Of a DNA stretch of 64,000 nt, positions 47,001-59,287 are shown one piece after another (the first letter of the stretch is position 1; every line of letters begins with the position of its first letter). Under the pieces are notes generated by a model. That model searched no databases. It was not told the DNA's origin and worked only from the letters and a program-made list of their open reading frames with translations. A program made the position numbers and the translations under genes. This stretch comes from Nymphalis io. Its lineage: Eukaryota > Arthropoda > Insecta > Lepidoptera > Nymphalidae. The stretch covers positions 1 through 64,000 of the forward strand of contig NC_065906.1 of NCBI RefSeq assembly GCF_905147045.1, given 5' to 3'.

Positions 47001-50000
47001 TAAAAGAAACCTTCGTTAAGTTTTAGTGTCCCGATGCGGGTTTCGACCAGTTCCAGAATTGATGTGCAGCCGTATAAATCTAGACTTATGTTGCAGTTAG
47101 TAATAATAAATAACATATTAAGAATACACATTACAAATAACATTGAGCTTAAGTCCATTTGACTTAAAAAACTTCTACAGCTGTAGAAAAGATCCGATTT
47201 TGAATCGATTATAGTGTGAAACAAAAAAGTCGTAATTCGGAACGGTCTTATCTCGCATTGCAACCATTATTGTTACTCGCGAACAATATTTTTTATGTTA
47301 TTTATGAATTATTTTTATTACACACCACATTTAAGTTAAAAGTTTAAAAAACATATTCATATAAGTACCTTAATACTCATCTCTTTCGTCCCAAACACGT
47401 TCAAATAAATATTGATTTGAATAATTACATATTTTTTATAAATAAGCGTACCAACCAACTCAAGTTAACACAAATAAATAATTGAATTAACAAAGAGTAT
47501 CTAAGAGATGTTTTACGCCGTTCTCATTAAATTGCGACATTTCACGCAATTTTAAGAGAACGACGTGAAAATAATCAAATTGAAGTGGATTATTTAAATT
47601 GACAAAGTCAATTACTAAGCACTAGCATTTAAATATTAAACGTCGAAGACAGTATCTGATGTAGATAATTATAAATAGCTTAACGTTGGTGAGTGACCGA
47701 GTGAAAAGTAAAAAAACTTGTTCAAAATGAATGTATAAATTTGCCACACATTATAAGAGCAACGAGCGGTCGAATCAAGCTGGCAACATTAGCATATTGT
47801 ATCAATTAATTGCCAAATATTTGTTACTCATAATTGTTATTGATGTGTAGTGTAGGAGTTAACATATTCAAGAGTAACGGCTCACGCACACTGAGTCTTC
47901 CCTAATGAGGCGCGGTGTTATCCAAAATGTTGGTTTTGTCGGTTGTCACGAGCAAATGAGCTAACGGGTCTCATCTACACGCTCGTGCGAACATGTTAAC
48001 AAGTTAACAAATTACGCGGACGCGCCGAACTCTCTACGGTGCGCTGAGCTACGAATTCTAAAGTACTGACAGTAGCCGGTTACCTGTAAACAAAAGATTT
48101 CAACGCGCCTTCGCCGCTACTCGTGTTGTCTTAAATTAAGCAAACTTTCCATAGCAAAAACCAATATTTTAAAGATAACTCTGGAGATTAAAGACAAGTT
48201 TAATACCTGTTGATGTGCTTTCATTGTCTCGCAGTAATCCTGTCTTAGTAACACTGGCTCTGTGTCACGAGTACAAAGATTATAATGATGTCCTCCTAAC
48301 TCAATGATATGGTTACCACTTTCAAAAGAGACAAACTAACTGCGTAAGGCATCAGAGTACTCAAACATAAAATAGTCCGATAGAAATGAAATGAAACGAA
48401 AAAAAAGTTAACGGCAGCAATCTGAGGCGACTGTAGAGACGCAAGACCAACGACTAGTGAGCTAGTGACATTGAGTAATTCCTAACTCGAGCTGTTATTG
48501 ACAATTCCTCGACGGAAAGACCGAATATTTTTTTGGCCCGATTTTTAAGCCGAGAGGCTGTTACATTGTTTAAAGTGCGAAAAATTATATTTCGCAGTAT
48601 ATTTACAGTTGTTCGCTGTATTTAATAAGTACATTAATTACATTTCGGGTCGACGTGTCGGTGAGCGGTTTGTTAACAGCGCTCATAGTAACGACTGCAA
48701 TTATAAAACGATTATCATGCTTCCTCTTTCCGAAAGCGTCGACGATCTTAATAAATAAAAATCTCTTGATTTCGTAGCTTGATTTATAAAAAAGTAATTA
48801 CAAAAAAAGTTTAATTAAAGCAATCAAAATAAAAAGCTACATATTATTATAATCATAGTCTTACAGGATTAAATTGAATGTATAACTAATTCGCTACCAC
48901 CAGTTTGGAATTTAGATTCTACCGATAAGAACCGACAAGAAACTAAGTTGATATGTTTTTCGCAAATGAATTTACTTTATCAACTATATACAATTAAATG
49001 TATATAGAATAAACATGGAGTGCATAATATTCATCTATTTAAATGAATACTACAACTCCTTTTTGTAATCTGTCTTCATGTTTTCAGTGATATTATTTAA
49101 TATATTTATTGTTATTTTGAACGAAAGATTTAATAATTGTGATTTATTAATTAATTTATTAATTGTGTAATTTTAAAGTTAAAATCAATAAATAATCAAA
49201 TATAAAAGTTAGCAGGAAGTCACGAATCACAAATGTTATAATTAAACTTTATTACGAACATAAACAATTTTTCAAATGAGATGAACTTACGTTTAATAAA
49301 GTAATAAAAAGATAACACGATTCGAATGTTTAGTTATTTGAAATCTGCCAAAGGCGGTGTGTGTCGGCACTCGGCGGTGTCGGCATGCAAAGTGACGGCG
49401 AGCAGTGGCGAGTGTCGCCGAGGCACATGAATATGCATGGCGTGCGCTCACTCGCTCAGCGACTCTGCCATAAATGGTTGCGCAGATTTTCCCACGGATT
49501 TGCGACTTGGTGACATGACATAAGGATGTCATATCAATAACGAGATCAATTGGCGGAGGCGGTGAATGACATTAAGTGCGCGGACGGGTCTCGTTACCTT
49601 ACTTTACATTCAGCGATTTTTCGCGAATGGAGAAGAAACATTATTTGTTTTCAATTATTATCAAGCTTATTAAACGAGCCATCGTCACCGAAAGAAATAG
49701 TAACTATTCATCACGCTGTAGATGTTCCCCTTGTGCCTGCAGTTACACAGACTTATTCAAACCTTAAAATAAGTTTTCCACAAGAATAGTTGATAAATAT
49801 GCGGTTTCTTACTCAGGTTAACTAATACAAAGTTCTATTACTAATGAACTTTTACATTGTTTGTTCGTACGTGTTTTCGTGTAACACGGCGTTTGCAACG
49901 CAACGGAACCAAATTTTAAGATGACGTAAGATTTTTTCTTTGAAACCTATTAATATTCACAAACTCAAAACAAAAATGACTAACTTTTTTAATCAAATAA

Positions 50001-53000
50001 TATTTCCTCAGAATACAATTTTATTGAATGTTTAAAATCCTACTATTAAACGTACATTATCAAGTGGTTCGGTGCGTCTGAAATCTGATCTATAATGGTG
50101 AACTGATGAGTTAATACTGTTTGGAAAATATAAAAGAAGATAAAACTTACAATATTTATAGAAAATATACATATATTGTTAAATCGATGCCTTTTAAACT
50201 TAACTTACAGTATTTTAAAAAATCATTATTTGTCAACACAAGTATATTAAAGTAAATGTAAATATTCAATCAACAGCCAATCGTTGTCCACTGCTGAACA
50301 TAGGCCTCTCCCAAGGTGCGCCAAAGCTCCCTGTCCTCCGCCTTCCGCATCCAGTTGGTGCCCGCCACCTTCTTAAGGTCGTCGGTCCACCTGGCTGGAG
50401 GGCGCCCTACGCTGCGCTTGCCGATTCGCGGTCTCCACTCTAGGACTCGTCTGCTCCAACGGCCATCGGTCCTACGACATACGTGACCAGCCCACTGCCA
50501 CTTCAGCCTGCTAATTTTGCAAGCTATGTCGGTGACTCCGGTTCTTTTCCGGATAATCTCATTTCTGATCTTATCCTTCAAAGATACTCCGAGCATAGCT
50601 CGCTCCATAGCACGCTGAGCGACTTTGAATTTGTGGACTAGTCCCGCAGTTAGTGTCCACGTTTCGGCACCGTATGTCATGGCAGGTAAGACGCATTGGT
50701 TGAAGACTTTCGTCTTCAAACATTGCGGTATAGACGACTTGAGGACTTGACGAAGGTTGCCAAATGCTGCCCATCCCAAGCGAATTCTTCGATCGGCTTC
50801 CTTCTCGAAGTTGTTCCTACCGATTTGTATAATCTGTCCTAGGTAGGTATATTCACTAACAACTTCGAGAGGTTTGCCCTCGACGTATATCGGTCCCGGC
50901 ACGACATGCCTATTGAACATGACCTTGGTCTTGTCCAAGTTCATGCCGAGACCGACACACCGGGAAGACTCGCCTAGGCTACGCAGCATTTCGGTGAGTT
51001 GTTCCAGCGACTCTGCTATGATGACGATATCGTCGGCAAATCGAAGGTGTGAGATGTACTCGCCGTATGTAAATATTATTTAGTTTAATATGATTTGTTT
51101 CAGCCGAGTTTCATTTAAGTGTTAAATTATTCTAAGCGTTATACTTCGCTAACGACACGATCTATAACTTTACTGTCGACTGAATGTGTGGCGAGTCCGT
51201 ACAAAGTCTGTCTCAATGTAATGTCAAGGTTATGGTCATAACTAGAATATTTATAGTGATACTTTCGATAATTCTCAAGAATTGTTTAAATATCTGTGAG
51301 GAGAGCCTGTGAACGGATGCGCCCGCGCCGCGCGCCGTCTGAGGAATTCTGACTGGTGCCTATTTTGCCTTCCATTGTGACAGGAAATAGTTAAGCTCGT
51401 ACCTTTACGACCAATGCCATGTCGTTTACTCTGTTCACTCCCTTAACTATCGACAGCAGTAAGAGTTTCTAATACTTGCTGAAGATAATTGAACCCAAGT
51501 GCTAGTGAGATATTTAATACATGTAAATATATTCATTGGAATCCTCCGAGCAACTTCTAGCGAGCGTCGTGTCGGTGAGGGGCGGACGCGGCTCCCAGCG
51601 TCAATGACCCGCGTCATTCACATTTACTACAATTATTATGACTGTTTTTAATGTTTGTACGTTAATTTCATAATTTCGTAAATAATTTAAATTAATTTAA
51701 TAAATCTGAAGTCGAAAAATATATTTGCTTTAATTTTACTTTATAAATAAATTTTATTAGCTTTAAAACATTACACTTTAGTCCTCAATATTTTTATGGA
51801 ATAATATAGGTAATCTAAACTTGTTGGCTGAAACTTTAATGCATAAATACCGCACGATTGTTGACAACATTTTTTTTATTAATGTATCATGAGATTTTCT
51901 TGCTGATTATTTTCAGTAGACTCTACATTCTGGAACGGTTTAACTTTATATTAAATTCTTCAACTAGGCTTGTAAGGGCCTTTAAAGTATATTTTGATTT
52001 TGACTATTATCATTTACTCCAAACTCTTTGCTTGCCGTTTATGCGCAGAGGTGTTGATAGAGGCGCTTAACGATAACTAGTATGTAGTTATCGTTAAGCG
52101 CCTTGAAAAACTTGAGAATGTCACTCTATTGTATAGCTCTATCTGAACAGCACGATTCCCTTTATTTGTTTATCGAGCTGTCGAATTCTCATTTTAATAC
52201 TTGACGAGGAAAATTGGCCAAAATGGAATATAATGCGGACAGTCATTAATCGATGTGGCGAAGATTGATGACTTCGGGCGCAGCGAAAGCGGGAAGGCGA
52301 TAAGTGTTTGATTCTCACCGCGAAGCACTTTGTGTTTTAAAGTTTCATTTTTTCACTTTAATGATAGTAATATCCGTTGTCCGCGCAGCGGTCGGTCGTT
52401 CGAATAAATATTGTTTTACATTTTATTGGTGCTATTAGTTTAAAAGTTTAGTGGATAACAAATTGTAAAACTAATATTACTTATAATGCTTGTACATTAT
52501 TAAGAAAATAGACACATGTCTTAGAACAAACAGTTGTCGGTACGTTGGTGATTTGGAATACTTAATATATATAAATTTATTATTGTTAAGGAAGGCTGCT
52601 TCTTCTTATGTTTAAAAAGTATTTTTTTCTGAATCATAAGGCTTTCTCCTGAAGCAGAGTTTGTCGGTTGAGAGTATGAACTAAAGTCTATGATTGTCAT
52701 CTCGTCGCTCATCGATATGCGCTTGTAATAGTTAATATGCAATATTATTATTAATTGCCGCTTTCAAATAAGTTATTTCGAATTAATAAAATATTATAAT
52801 AATATAAACCTCCATTAAGGTTTTTCACGATGACAAACATACTGACAGATATTGATTGACTTATAATATCATAATACTGTGAGTATTCAAATGAATGTAA
52901 TGACATTTTTGGTTGAAAATGAATTTTATGAATAGAAATGTTTCTTAATAATTTTATAAATTATAATATCATACGAATGGCTTCTACGAAAAAGCCGAAT

Positions 53001-54337
53001 GGCCTAGTGGTAAGAACGCGTGAATCTTAACCGATGATCGTGGGTTCAAACCCGGGCAAGCACCACTGAATTTTCATGTGCTTAATTTGTGTTTATAATT
53101 CATCTCGTGCTTAACGGTGAAGGAAAACATCGTGAGGAAACCTGCATGTGTCTAATTTCATTGAAATTCTGCCACATGTGTATTCTACCAACCCGCATTG
53201 GAGCAGCGTGGTGGAATAAGCTCCAAACCTTCTCCTCAAAAGGGAGAGGAGGCCTTAGCCCAGCAGTGGGACATTAACAGGCTGTTACTGTTACTGTACT
53301 GAACGAATGGCTTCTATTAATGACACAGGCCACTGTCTCTGCTCTTTGCTTATTTCACCAAGTTTTGTATCTCATATACAATAATTAAACAGATTTAATG
53401 AGAATTAAATAAATAATTTTGTTTTGCTATCCTTTTCCATTTCGCCTCTGTATTTCATTGTATATCATGCCCGCTAGGACGAAATACAAAGGTACAAGTG
53501 ACAATGTTATTGTGGCTAATTGATATTACGGTTACGGGGAGCGTGAGACGATGCGTACGCGCACCTTTACTGACGCCTGTGTACAGCGCTCACTCCATAT
53601 TTGCAATAGACTGATTGTAGAACAATAATATAAACATTATCATAGCGTCTCACTACACGACTTACTTTCTTGTAAGGTTTTTAGAAATATTTATGCAATA
53701 CAAATAAAACATTGTTAAGGGAAAATAATCTTTTGTTATTAATTTTTTTTTAGCTTTGTAAATTTGACGGACATAATTCTTATTAATTTTACTGTACTAA
53801 GTAATATTATTAATAAACTTAAATAAACCTATTTAGCTGTTACAGACTTCTATTAAACATAACATGTAGATGTGCGCTCTGGAAGTTTCAATTTGCTTAT
53901 ATAATTATTTATTTATTTATGCTGTCGTTGAATATATTACAAAGTACATTAGGTTGACCACTGCTAATCGTGTAACGGTGTAAGTATGCGGCTCTCGTTC
54001 TCGGCTCACAGAGATCTCACAAAAGCTGGAATTAGACTTATCGGCCAGTATTCCGCTCACGTAGAGACTGGAGCGTAGAATGGACTTCGATTACCGACAG
54101 ACTACAAAAACGCAAAAGGAGGTATTTTTAAAAACAAAGAGTATTTGTGACCAGTAGATATTGTGGAACACACAATCATTTCAGTCAAGTCAATCTGTAG
54201 GTTTTAAATGTAATGTAAGACGATCGTAATGTGGTGTGTTGGGAGGGTGGTGTGGTCAGTGATGGACGTACTTGCAGGCAGCAGGCGAGGGCGAGGGCGA
54301 GCAGCAGCGGCGCGTGCCGCGCGGCGCACGGGCGCAT
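37519..54337 (-). CDS. Ser: Serrate/Jagged, Notch ligand (15 coding exons)
   Basis: Coding exons in transcript order: 54337-54272, 43578-43243, 43161-43107, 43021-42767, 42682-42622, 42514-42381, 42057-41707, 41628-41270, 40953-40821, 40744-40649, 40012-39852, 39749-39350, 39207-38975, 38838-38503, 38097-37519. All have GT/AG borders and compatible phases; they sum to 3555 nt, giving 1184 residues plus a stop. The product is a type I membrane ligand that binds Notch on neighbouring cells. Order: signal peptide (1-22), MNNL, DSL (about 193-237), about 14 EGF repeats, a VWC-like cysteine-rich region (about 830-920), a membrane helix (about 1057-1084) and a 100-residue tail. The cysteine-rich region and the tail motif NNLQNEENLRRYANPL separate it from Delta. 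Length is close to vertebrate Jagged1. The exon 1 link across a 10.7-kb intron is inferred but phase-perfect. Confidence 0.93.
38503..39207 (-). CDS. Ser: Serrate exons 13-14: VWC-like cysteine-rich region
   Basis: Exons 39207-38975 and 38838-38503 encode a cysteine-rich module (CGSDNGTWWWGCNAC, CTRLWCGLPDC, LCLRAPCAPLGEC) found in Jagged/Serrate but not in Delta. A very Ala/Arg-rich juxtamembrane segment follows. Exon 14 is extremely GC-rich although its introns are AT-rich. Confidence 0.9.
39350..40953 (-). CDS. Ser: Serrate exons 9-12: EGF repeats 9-14
   Basis: Exons 40953-40821, 40744-40649, 40012-39852 and 39749-39350 carry about six more EGF modules. A proline/valine-rich linker (VTPVAAVPPQTAVVPLP) lies before repeat 12, and the last module (CDPPCPSPATC) is degenerate. 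Serrate and Jagged proteins have 14-16 repeats, so the count fits. Confidence 0.9.
40552..40635 (+). repeat. Diverged dispersed-repeat fragment in Serrate intron
   Basis: It resembles 61919-61985 (GGTACCTACC..ACGGGCTTG..CTACCAC..CACCAAGTA). It lies between Serrate exons 10 and 11 (40744-40649 and 40012-39852), partly overlapping the exon 10 donor flank. Confidence 0.5.
41270..42682 (-). CDS. Ser: Serrate exons 5-8: EGF repeats 1-8
   Basis: Exons 42682-42622, 42514-42381, 42057-41707 and 41628-41270 encode eight EGF-like repeats. Those with DVDDC or DVDEC starts (repeats 5-8) have the calcium-binding pattern. The first two repeats are the short DOS-type modules next to DSL (GCHPTHGRC, GCKHGYCNG). 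Repeat 6 has an enlarged first loop (SENGAAEGALGPC), as in other Jagged-type ligands. Confidence 0.92.
42150..42310. repeat. Dispersed lepidopteran repeat in Serrate intron 6
   Basis: Contains GGCGGTCTTATCGCTAAAAG and CGATCTCTTCCAGACAACC, a phrase I recall from the 3' ends of abundant lepidopteran non-LTR elements, followed by an (AAAT)n tail at 42302-42322. Family name not certain. Confidence 0.5.
42767..43021 (-). CDS. Ser: Serrate exon 4: DSL domain
   Basis: The exon encodes GLIEEAWWSG and then the DSL module with its six cysteines (YYNTTCTTFCRPRDD, FGHYSC, KRCLPGWQGDNC). DSL is the Notch-binding signature of this ligand family. The FGHY segment is typical of Jagged/Serrate proteins. Confidence 0.95.
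43107..43578 (-). CDS. Ser: Serrate exons 2-3: MNNL domain
   Basis: Exons 43578-43243 and 43161-43107 encode the N-terminal C2-like module of Notch ligands. They contain VFELQILEFSN, a CCGGGG loop, CRTRFALCLKEYQ and SLPFSFRWT-RSFTLILQA across the splice. An Ala/Pro-rich insert around 43460-43500 is longer than I would expect. This module helps bind Notch EGF repeats and lipid. Confidence 0.92.
50267..51066 (-). mobile_element. 5'-truncated RTE retrotransposon with 11-bp TSD
   Basis: The minus strand encodes the RT from YGEYISHLRFADD onward to a stop at 50272-50270; 5' sequence is missing. The flanks share ATGTAAATATT at 50256-50266 and 51067-51077, a target-site duplication. The reading frame is undamaged, so the insertion is fairly young. 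Confidence 0.88.
50270..51066 (-). pseudogene. RTE reverse transcriptase C-terminal part
   Basis: About 264 codons are open: FADD active site, LGMNLDKTKVMFN, YTYLGQII, LPAMTYGAETWTLT, and the RTE tail LKWQWAGHVCR ... GRPPARWTDDLKK. The endonuclease and the RT fingers are absent, and there is no start codon at the truncation. Confidence 0.88.
52061..52103. repeat. Perfect 19-bp inverted repeat (hairpin)
   Basis: The arms AGGCGCTTAACGATAACTA and its exact complement are separated by GTATG. It lies in Serrate intron 1. It may be a tiny transposon relic. Confidence 0.9.
52987..53302 (+). mobile_element. tRNA-derived SINE, full length with 14-bp TSD
   Basis: The head has A-box-like TGGCCTAGTGG and B-box GGGTTCAAACCC motifs. 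The body and the tail (GCCCAGCAGTGGGACATTAA then GTTACT repeats) match copies at 61584-61906 and 62515-62822. The flanks share ACGAATGGCTTCTA (52973-52986 and 53303-53316). It resembles the Metulj group of butterfly SINEs; that name is from memory. Confidence 0.9.
54272..54337 (-). CDS. Ser: Serrate exon 1: start codon and signal peptide
   Basis: ATG 54337-54335 opens 22 codons with a basic start followed by a Leu/Ala-rich core (LLLALALACC), a clear signal peptide. The exon ends in phase 0 at a CAA|GTACGT donor. This matches the phase-0 start of the MNNL exon at 43578, which lacks any start of its own. Confidence 0.8.
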
Positions 54338-54690
54338 GGGGTCAGCGAGGCGCGGGGCGCCAGCGGCGCGCTCGCTGGGGCGCTCGCCGCATGCCGCCGC
54401 GCACCACCACCGCGATCTGCGCACCGGCACACTGCACTGCACTGTCCACAATTGCACTGCCCGGTCTGCCGTTCCTGGGCCACTGTCGCGTCGTAAGAGT
54501 GTCACAGGTCGCGTGTCGCGTGTCGCGGGTCGCGTTTCACGCGGATCGTAGTCGCGCGCGAAGTGCAAGAGGCGTGCGTTCACCGCGGGGCTCCGGTCGG
54601 GACTGCGCGCCCCGCCCCGGGCTCCCGCGCGTCACTCGCGCGCCACAGCCACCGCTCTCCTCCCAGACACTATGCGATGGACGAACGTAG
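54338..54690 (-). promoter_or_regulatory. GC-rich 5' region of Serrate (5' UTR / core promoter)
   Basis: The block from about 54240 to 54670 is markedly CpG-rich against AT-rich surroundings and contains the start codon. A TATATAATTT-like sequence lies at 54709-54718, a possible TATA element. The transcription start is not determined. Confidence 0.4.
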
Positions 54691-57600
54691 ATTACATTTC
54701 ACGACTTCTATATAATTTAAAGATAACTATTACTTTGCGGGAATTATGTATAAACAGCAGTAAGTACCGGCATGTTTTGTCTTCATTTGTAAATAAATAG
54801 AAATAATATCACATTTAGATTTAATGAGATTACAGTGAGATTGATGTTTAACATCTTGGGAGATTTAAATATAAATATAATACTTATCACTTATATATTT
54901 CCAAATAAATTATCCTAACATAATTATTAAAAAATAAAAATAACCATTTTGTAGTGATTTATAAAATTAATTAAAACAAGAAGGAAGAAGAGTCGGATAT
55001 GTATAAAAATAAAAATGCTATGATACAATCCATTCTCAATAGTAAGGGAGTAGACGATTTATTGAATTTATTGTTTCCGTTCGAGAAAAGTTCATTTGAC
55101 AATCTTCTATTAACAAATTGTAAGAGCTTTATTTTTTCTTTAGTGTTTTAACAATGTAGACTTGACATACAAATGTGAATGCGCCAGTATGTCGAGTTCT
55201 AACGAATGCTATTGTGCAGGCAATCAGCTGTCAATGTCGATGGACTTCGACCAAAATTTAAGCGATTTCAATGCGTTATTAGCGCTAAAAGATAAGATGA
55301 TTGTTATCGAGTATGTGTGAAGTAATGAGTTGAAATATATTTCACTTTAGATTTTAGATATAAAATGTTTAATGAAATTTAATATAGAACTATGGAATGT
55401 ATCGCGCTCGCATCGAACTTGCCGAGAGGAAACCTCGGTGCGATCGGACTGACGGCATCTGAGACAGGAACCGAGACGAGTCATATCTTGATCCGGACAC
55501 AAAAAATATATTTATAAAAGGCATCTCAGTAACCTTCAGGCTTCGTTACGAACTTCGAAATGCATTCAGGTTGAAACTTGGTGATGTAATTTGGTTCAAC
55601 ATTGACTTTTATATTTTAGTTAAGTATTATTATTGGATTACTTATAATAAAATAAAATAAAAATGGATACTTACGAACAACGATGAAATAATTACAAGCT
55701 CACAGTTTTGGTGCCGCTTGCTAAGAGGAACGCGAACCCGTGTGATAGAGGTCGAACTTCTTAAAATAAACAAAAGTAGCACTTAAGGCATCGTTAGGTC
55801 GTGCGCCGGCTAATGGTCGTGTGTTTAGACCTAGCGACTAGAGGAGCGGAGGGGTTGCGGGGAAGGGGATGTATATTCGAGTACACTGGCGAGTGGCAGA
55901 TAAATGGGCGGAAGGACGCGACAACGCGCGCGGCGCGACGCCAACCCGATACACATCCGTCGTGGACAGATACGGAGCTCTTTGCTCGTCTACAGTAACT
56001 GGGACCAGACTTCTTGAGATTGCATTTTTTATGTCCCAAATTTATATCCTTATTCTTTCAAAATAACTTTTCTACGCGTCGCAGTCTTTATATCGTTTAC
56101 AGAAAATAAATAAACTTCCGTTTGAATCCTATGAGTTGTAACGTATGTATAGTATAATAAATAAGAAATATTTGTCTCTAGTTCGCTGCTCGGACGAGGG
56201 TGATCCAGCGGCAGCGCTGACGATGTCGTCTTATCATATAAATCGGATCGACCTATCCCGATTCAATAAAAACGATATTATTATTTCCCCAGCGGCGGCT
56301 TCTCCGACTTTCAACGTTAATAAATAACGCCCTAAACAAGACAACTTCACAAATTGTCTCTCCATTACGCTTCCTCAGGAACATCCATGAATTTTGAACT
56401 TTGTTACGGAACAAAGTGAACTTGTAATGCATTGTGTTACGAGACTGACCTGTCTCGTGTGATGCCTCATAAAACTGGCTCGTAATATATTGGAAATAGA
56501 AAGATTGTGGTCAATTTAAGCGCACAGGTTTTACAAGCGTCGCCGAATGCGAGCACGGTGGAGGCAAAATGAATAAATTTCAATACATTATGTACGTACG
56601 GTCTTTCTGATTTAATGTTTTTTTATTATGAGGACATGAAAGTATTTCATTATAAATAAAGAAATTTCTTAGTGTAGCAAATTTGATTACGAGCTATTAA
56701 TATTTAATGAATTCTCCAACTAAAGTTATTATTTGATTTTATCTTAGTTTCTATTTAAGCTAATTTTAAGAGTATTGCACGGTTAACGTGTTAGTTTTTT
56801 TATGATTACACATCATGACCTGGATAATAATTATGTATACAAATACCTTTACTTTAATTATTTAATATTCCGGGGTTAGTTATAACATTTACTATCATAA
56901 CCGACCGTACATACATACCGTACGTACATACCCTTAGAATGAGATTTAAAATTAAGACATTGCTTTAGTTATACCGTCGCATGCATTATATTATAGCAAA
57001 TATCAATAAACTCAAATAGTTATTTTCAATATCTTTATGTTATTTATATCACTAATGTACACTTTAGTTGTAAATATATTCAATATGTTTTTATATATAT
57101 TGATATTCCTACATTATTTTATATTATTAGGTACATTGTTGTAAAGCACTTGGTCCCGCATAAAGTACACTAGTTAAAGTAATTTTTTGATCGTGGTTAC
57201 CAGACTTTAATTTCGTTATTGTTTCTTAGGTGATACTTCATTTAATTTATCTGATGCAAGTACCTATTAACTTTCCACAGTTAGTTTATAAATATATTAT
57301 AATTGTGGAAGGTTAACTAGTTTGGTTTTTTGTACTTGTTATTGTTTTCATGAGTTAGATTATTGTAATGGATCGAGGCCTAATCAGTTTATTTTGCATT
57401 ATCTCATTTTCATCATCATCATTCTATCAGATACTCAAAATCGAATATTCAGCAGTGATCAATTCCATTTAACTATCTTAGCAGAAGCATACGGTTGGTT
57501 TAGACCATACAATTATTTTTGGAAGACAAACAAGACATTACGCTACTTGTTGGTATCTAGGTCCCCTTAGCCTATAGACACTGTCTCTGTATGCAGTACA

Positions 57601-59000
57601 AACTGCTACTTACTCTGCTAAACAACCGATGACCTTCGGACCTAAAATATTATATCCCTTTTGTAATAACTGGCACAGTCTTACCACTGACTAATCTTCT
57701 TTCTTTAAGTTGTTTTTTGACTATAATAAGTTACTTTAAAAAAGTCAAAAATGGTTGAAGGTTGTATAGTCAACAAGGACCCATAACTAAACCGTGTACT
57801 TAAGATCTAGACAAAAAACGTCAAAAGAATCCTTTAGAAAAAGTTAGTCCGTGCAAGAGAGTAGCGAGCGACCACGAGTGCATCTATTAGCGGAATGATT
57901 ACGCGGCGGCGCGACGCGGAGTGAACGCCCTGCGCCTGCGCCGATGTCAATTGCTGTGCTGCTCCATATTCGGCAAGACCTTCTCACGCTGACCCGCCAG
58001 CAACATTTTTAGTGCACGCATGCATCGGTCTTGCACAATGACCATTTTTTATCGTAGCACGTAGATTAAACAAATTTTATATTATAGCTATAATATTGAA
58101 TACTTTTTGTTTTACAGAGCTTGTAATTGTTATAGTAATAAAGTTATTGTTATTTTATGCTCAAGATAATCGTAGAATAATTTTCTCGATAGATTTTGGT
58201 GCTACAAGGTTTGATTGTCTTTGAGTTTAGATGTTGCTCGTTCTCACGCAAATAAGCGTTAGGTCAATTATAATTCCTAAGCGGAGCTGCGTATTGCGGG
58301 GGAGTCGTGCGGCGGGAGGGACTAGTTGCCAGACAATTAGCACAATCATGGCTTATGTGAAGTTGTTGCCACGAGTTTCGTATGTCCCTTTAATTATACA
58401 ACAATTGATAACGCGATGTTAATCTCGCTGAGTTCAATAAAACAAACGCTTGGTTAGGCGGTTCGATCCGTTGTTCTGTAAGCACGTTTCCCTATGGTCG
58501 ACTCTTTCCTTGTAATAAGTTGTGGCGATCGAATCCATCCCTTACAAGTCACACGGGCTTTTGTTCATGTGATGTTAGACTTAACGTTAATAACTACACA
58601 TTATATAAATGTAATTCGAACTCATAAAGCTTTTAATATTTAGGCTTTTAAGATAACTGTTTGAGAGGTTATGAGAGGCTCATTCGTCACATCATTATCC
58701 GCTCTTGCACAGTTCAGTGATGTTAGCACGTGCAGTTGCCACGTGTCATTTACAATTCGTTAGGTGAGCGCGCGCAGGTTCTCAGGCTCCACGATATGCG
58801 TGTGCGTGCGTTCGTGTGTGAGCGAAGGAGCACATAGGGTTATGTTATGTATGAGATGAGGAGCGCGGGTTTAATTAAAATACCGGCGCAGACGCGGTGC
58901 GGTGCAGTGCGGGGACCGGGGACGGGGGAGGTAGGTAGGCCTCTTTCAGATTTCGCTAATAATATTTTTATTTAATTACATAGATATTTTTAAAGATTTT
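54691..59000. other. Serrate upstream DNA, no gene seen
   Basis: No coding frame with domain support. There are GC-rich islands at 55400-55500, 55800-55970, 57880-57960, 58270-58330 and 58690-58950. No repeat family is recognised. Confidence 0.55.
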
Positions 59001-59287
59001 GACGAGCCGGTTGGCGTGGTTGGTAGATACTTGCCTTTCACGCCGAAGGTTGTGGGTTCGATTTCCATCCAGGACAGACATTTGTATGCATGAATTTGTC
59101 TGTTTGTCCTGAGTCTGGGTGTAACTATCTATATAAGTATGTATTTACAAAAGAAAAGTAGTATATGTAGTATATCAGTTGTCTGGTTTCCATAGCACAA
59201 GCTTTGTACAAGCGTAATTTGGGATCAGATGGCCGTGTATGAAAAATGCCCAAGATATTATTATATTTATTATTATTATATTATTAA
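59001..59287 (+). mobile_element. Second tRNA-derived SINE family
   Basis: The head GCCGGTTGGCGTGGTTGGTA and the B-box GGTTCGATTTCC are tRNA-like. The body differs from the other SINEs here and the tail is an ATT-rich run. A pol III transcript would start at about 59003. Confidence 0.75.

Larger units (their letters stand above)
43579..54271 (-). other. Serrate intron 1 (10.7 kb)
   Basis: No second gene is visible in this intron. It holds an RTE insertion (50267-51066), a SINE (52987-53302), a perfect hairpin (52061-52103) and scattered GC-rich patches (44840-44935, 45270-45370, 49360-49460, 51300-51350, 51540-51610) in otherwise AT-rich DNA. Such patches might be enhancers, which is an inference only. 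Confidence 0.6.

Noticed and set aside
44267..50000. Small open frames in Serrate intron 1
   Set aside because: All are under 90 codons, AT-driven and without domains or splice support.
52992..53075. Functional tRNA gene
   Set aside because: The tRNA-like head is fused to a repeated body and tail with target-site duplications, which is a SINE. The same applies at 59001, 61584 and 62515.
54229..54690. 153-codon plus-strand frame over Serrate exon 1
   Set aside because: Arg/Ala-rich shadow of a GC-rich block; the minus strand has the signal peptide exon with a correct donor.
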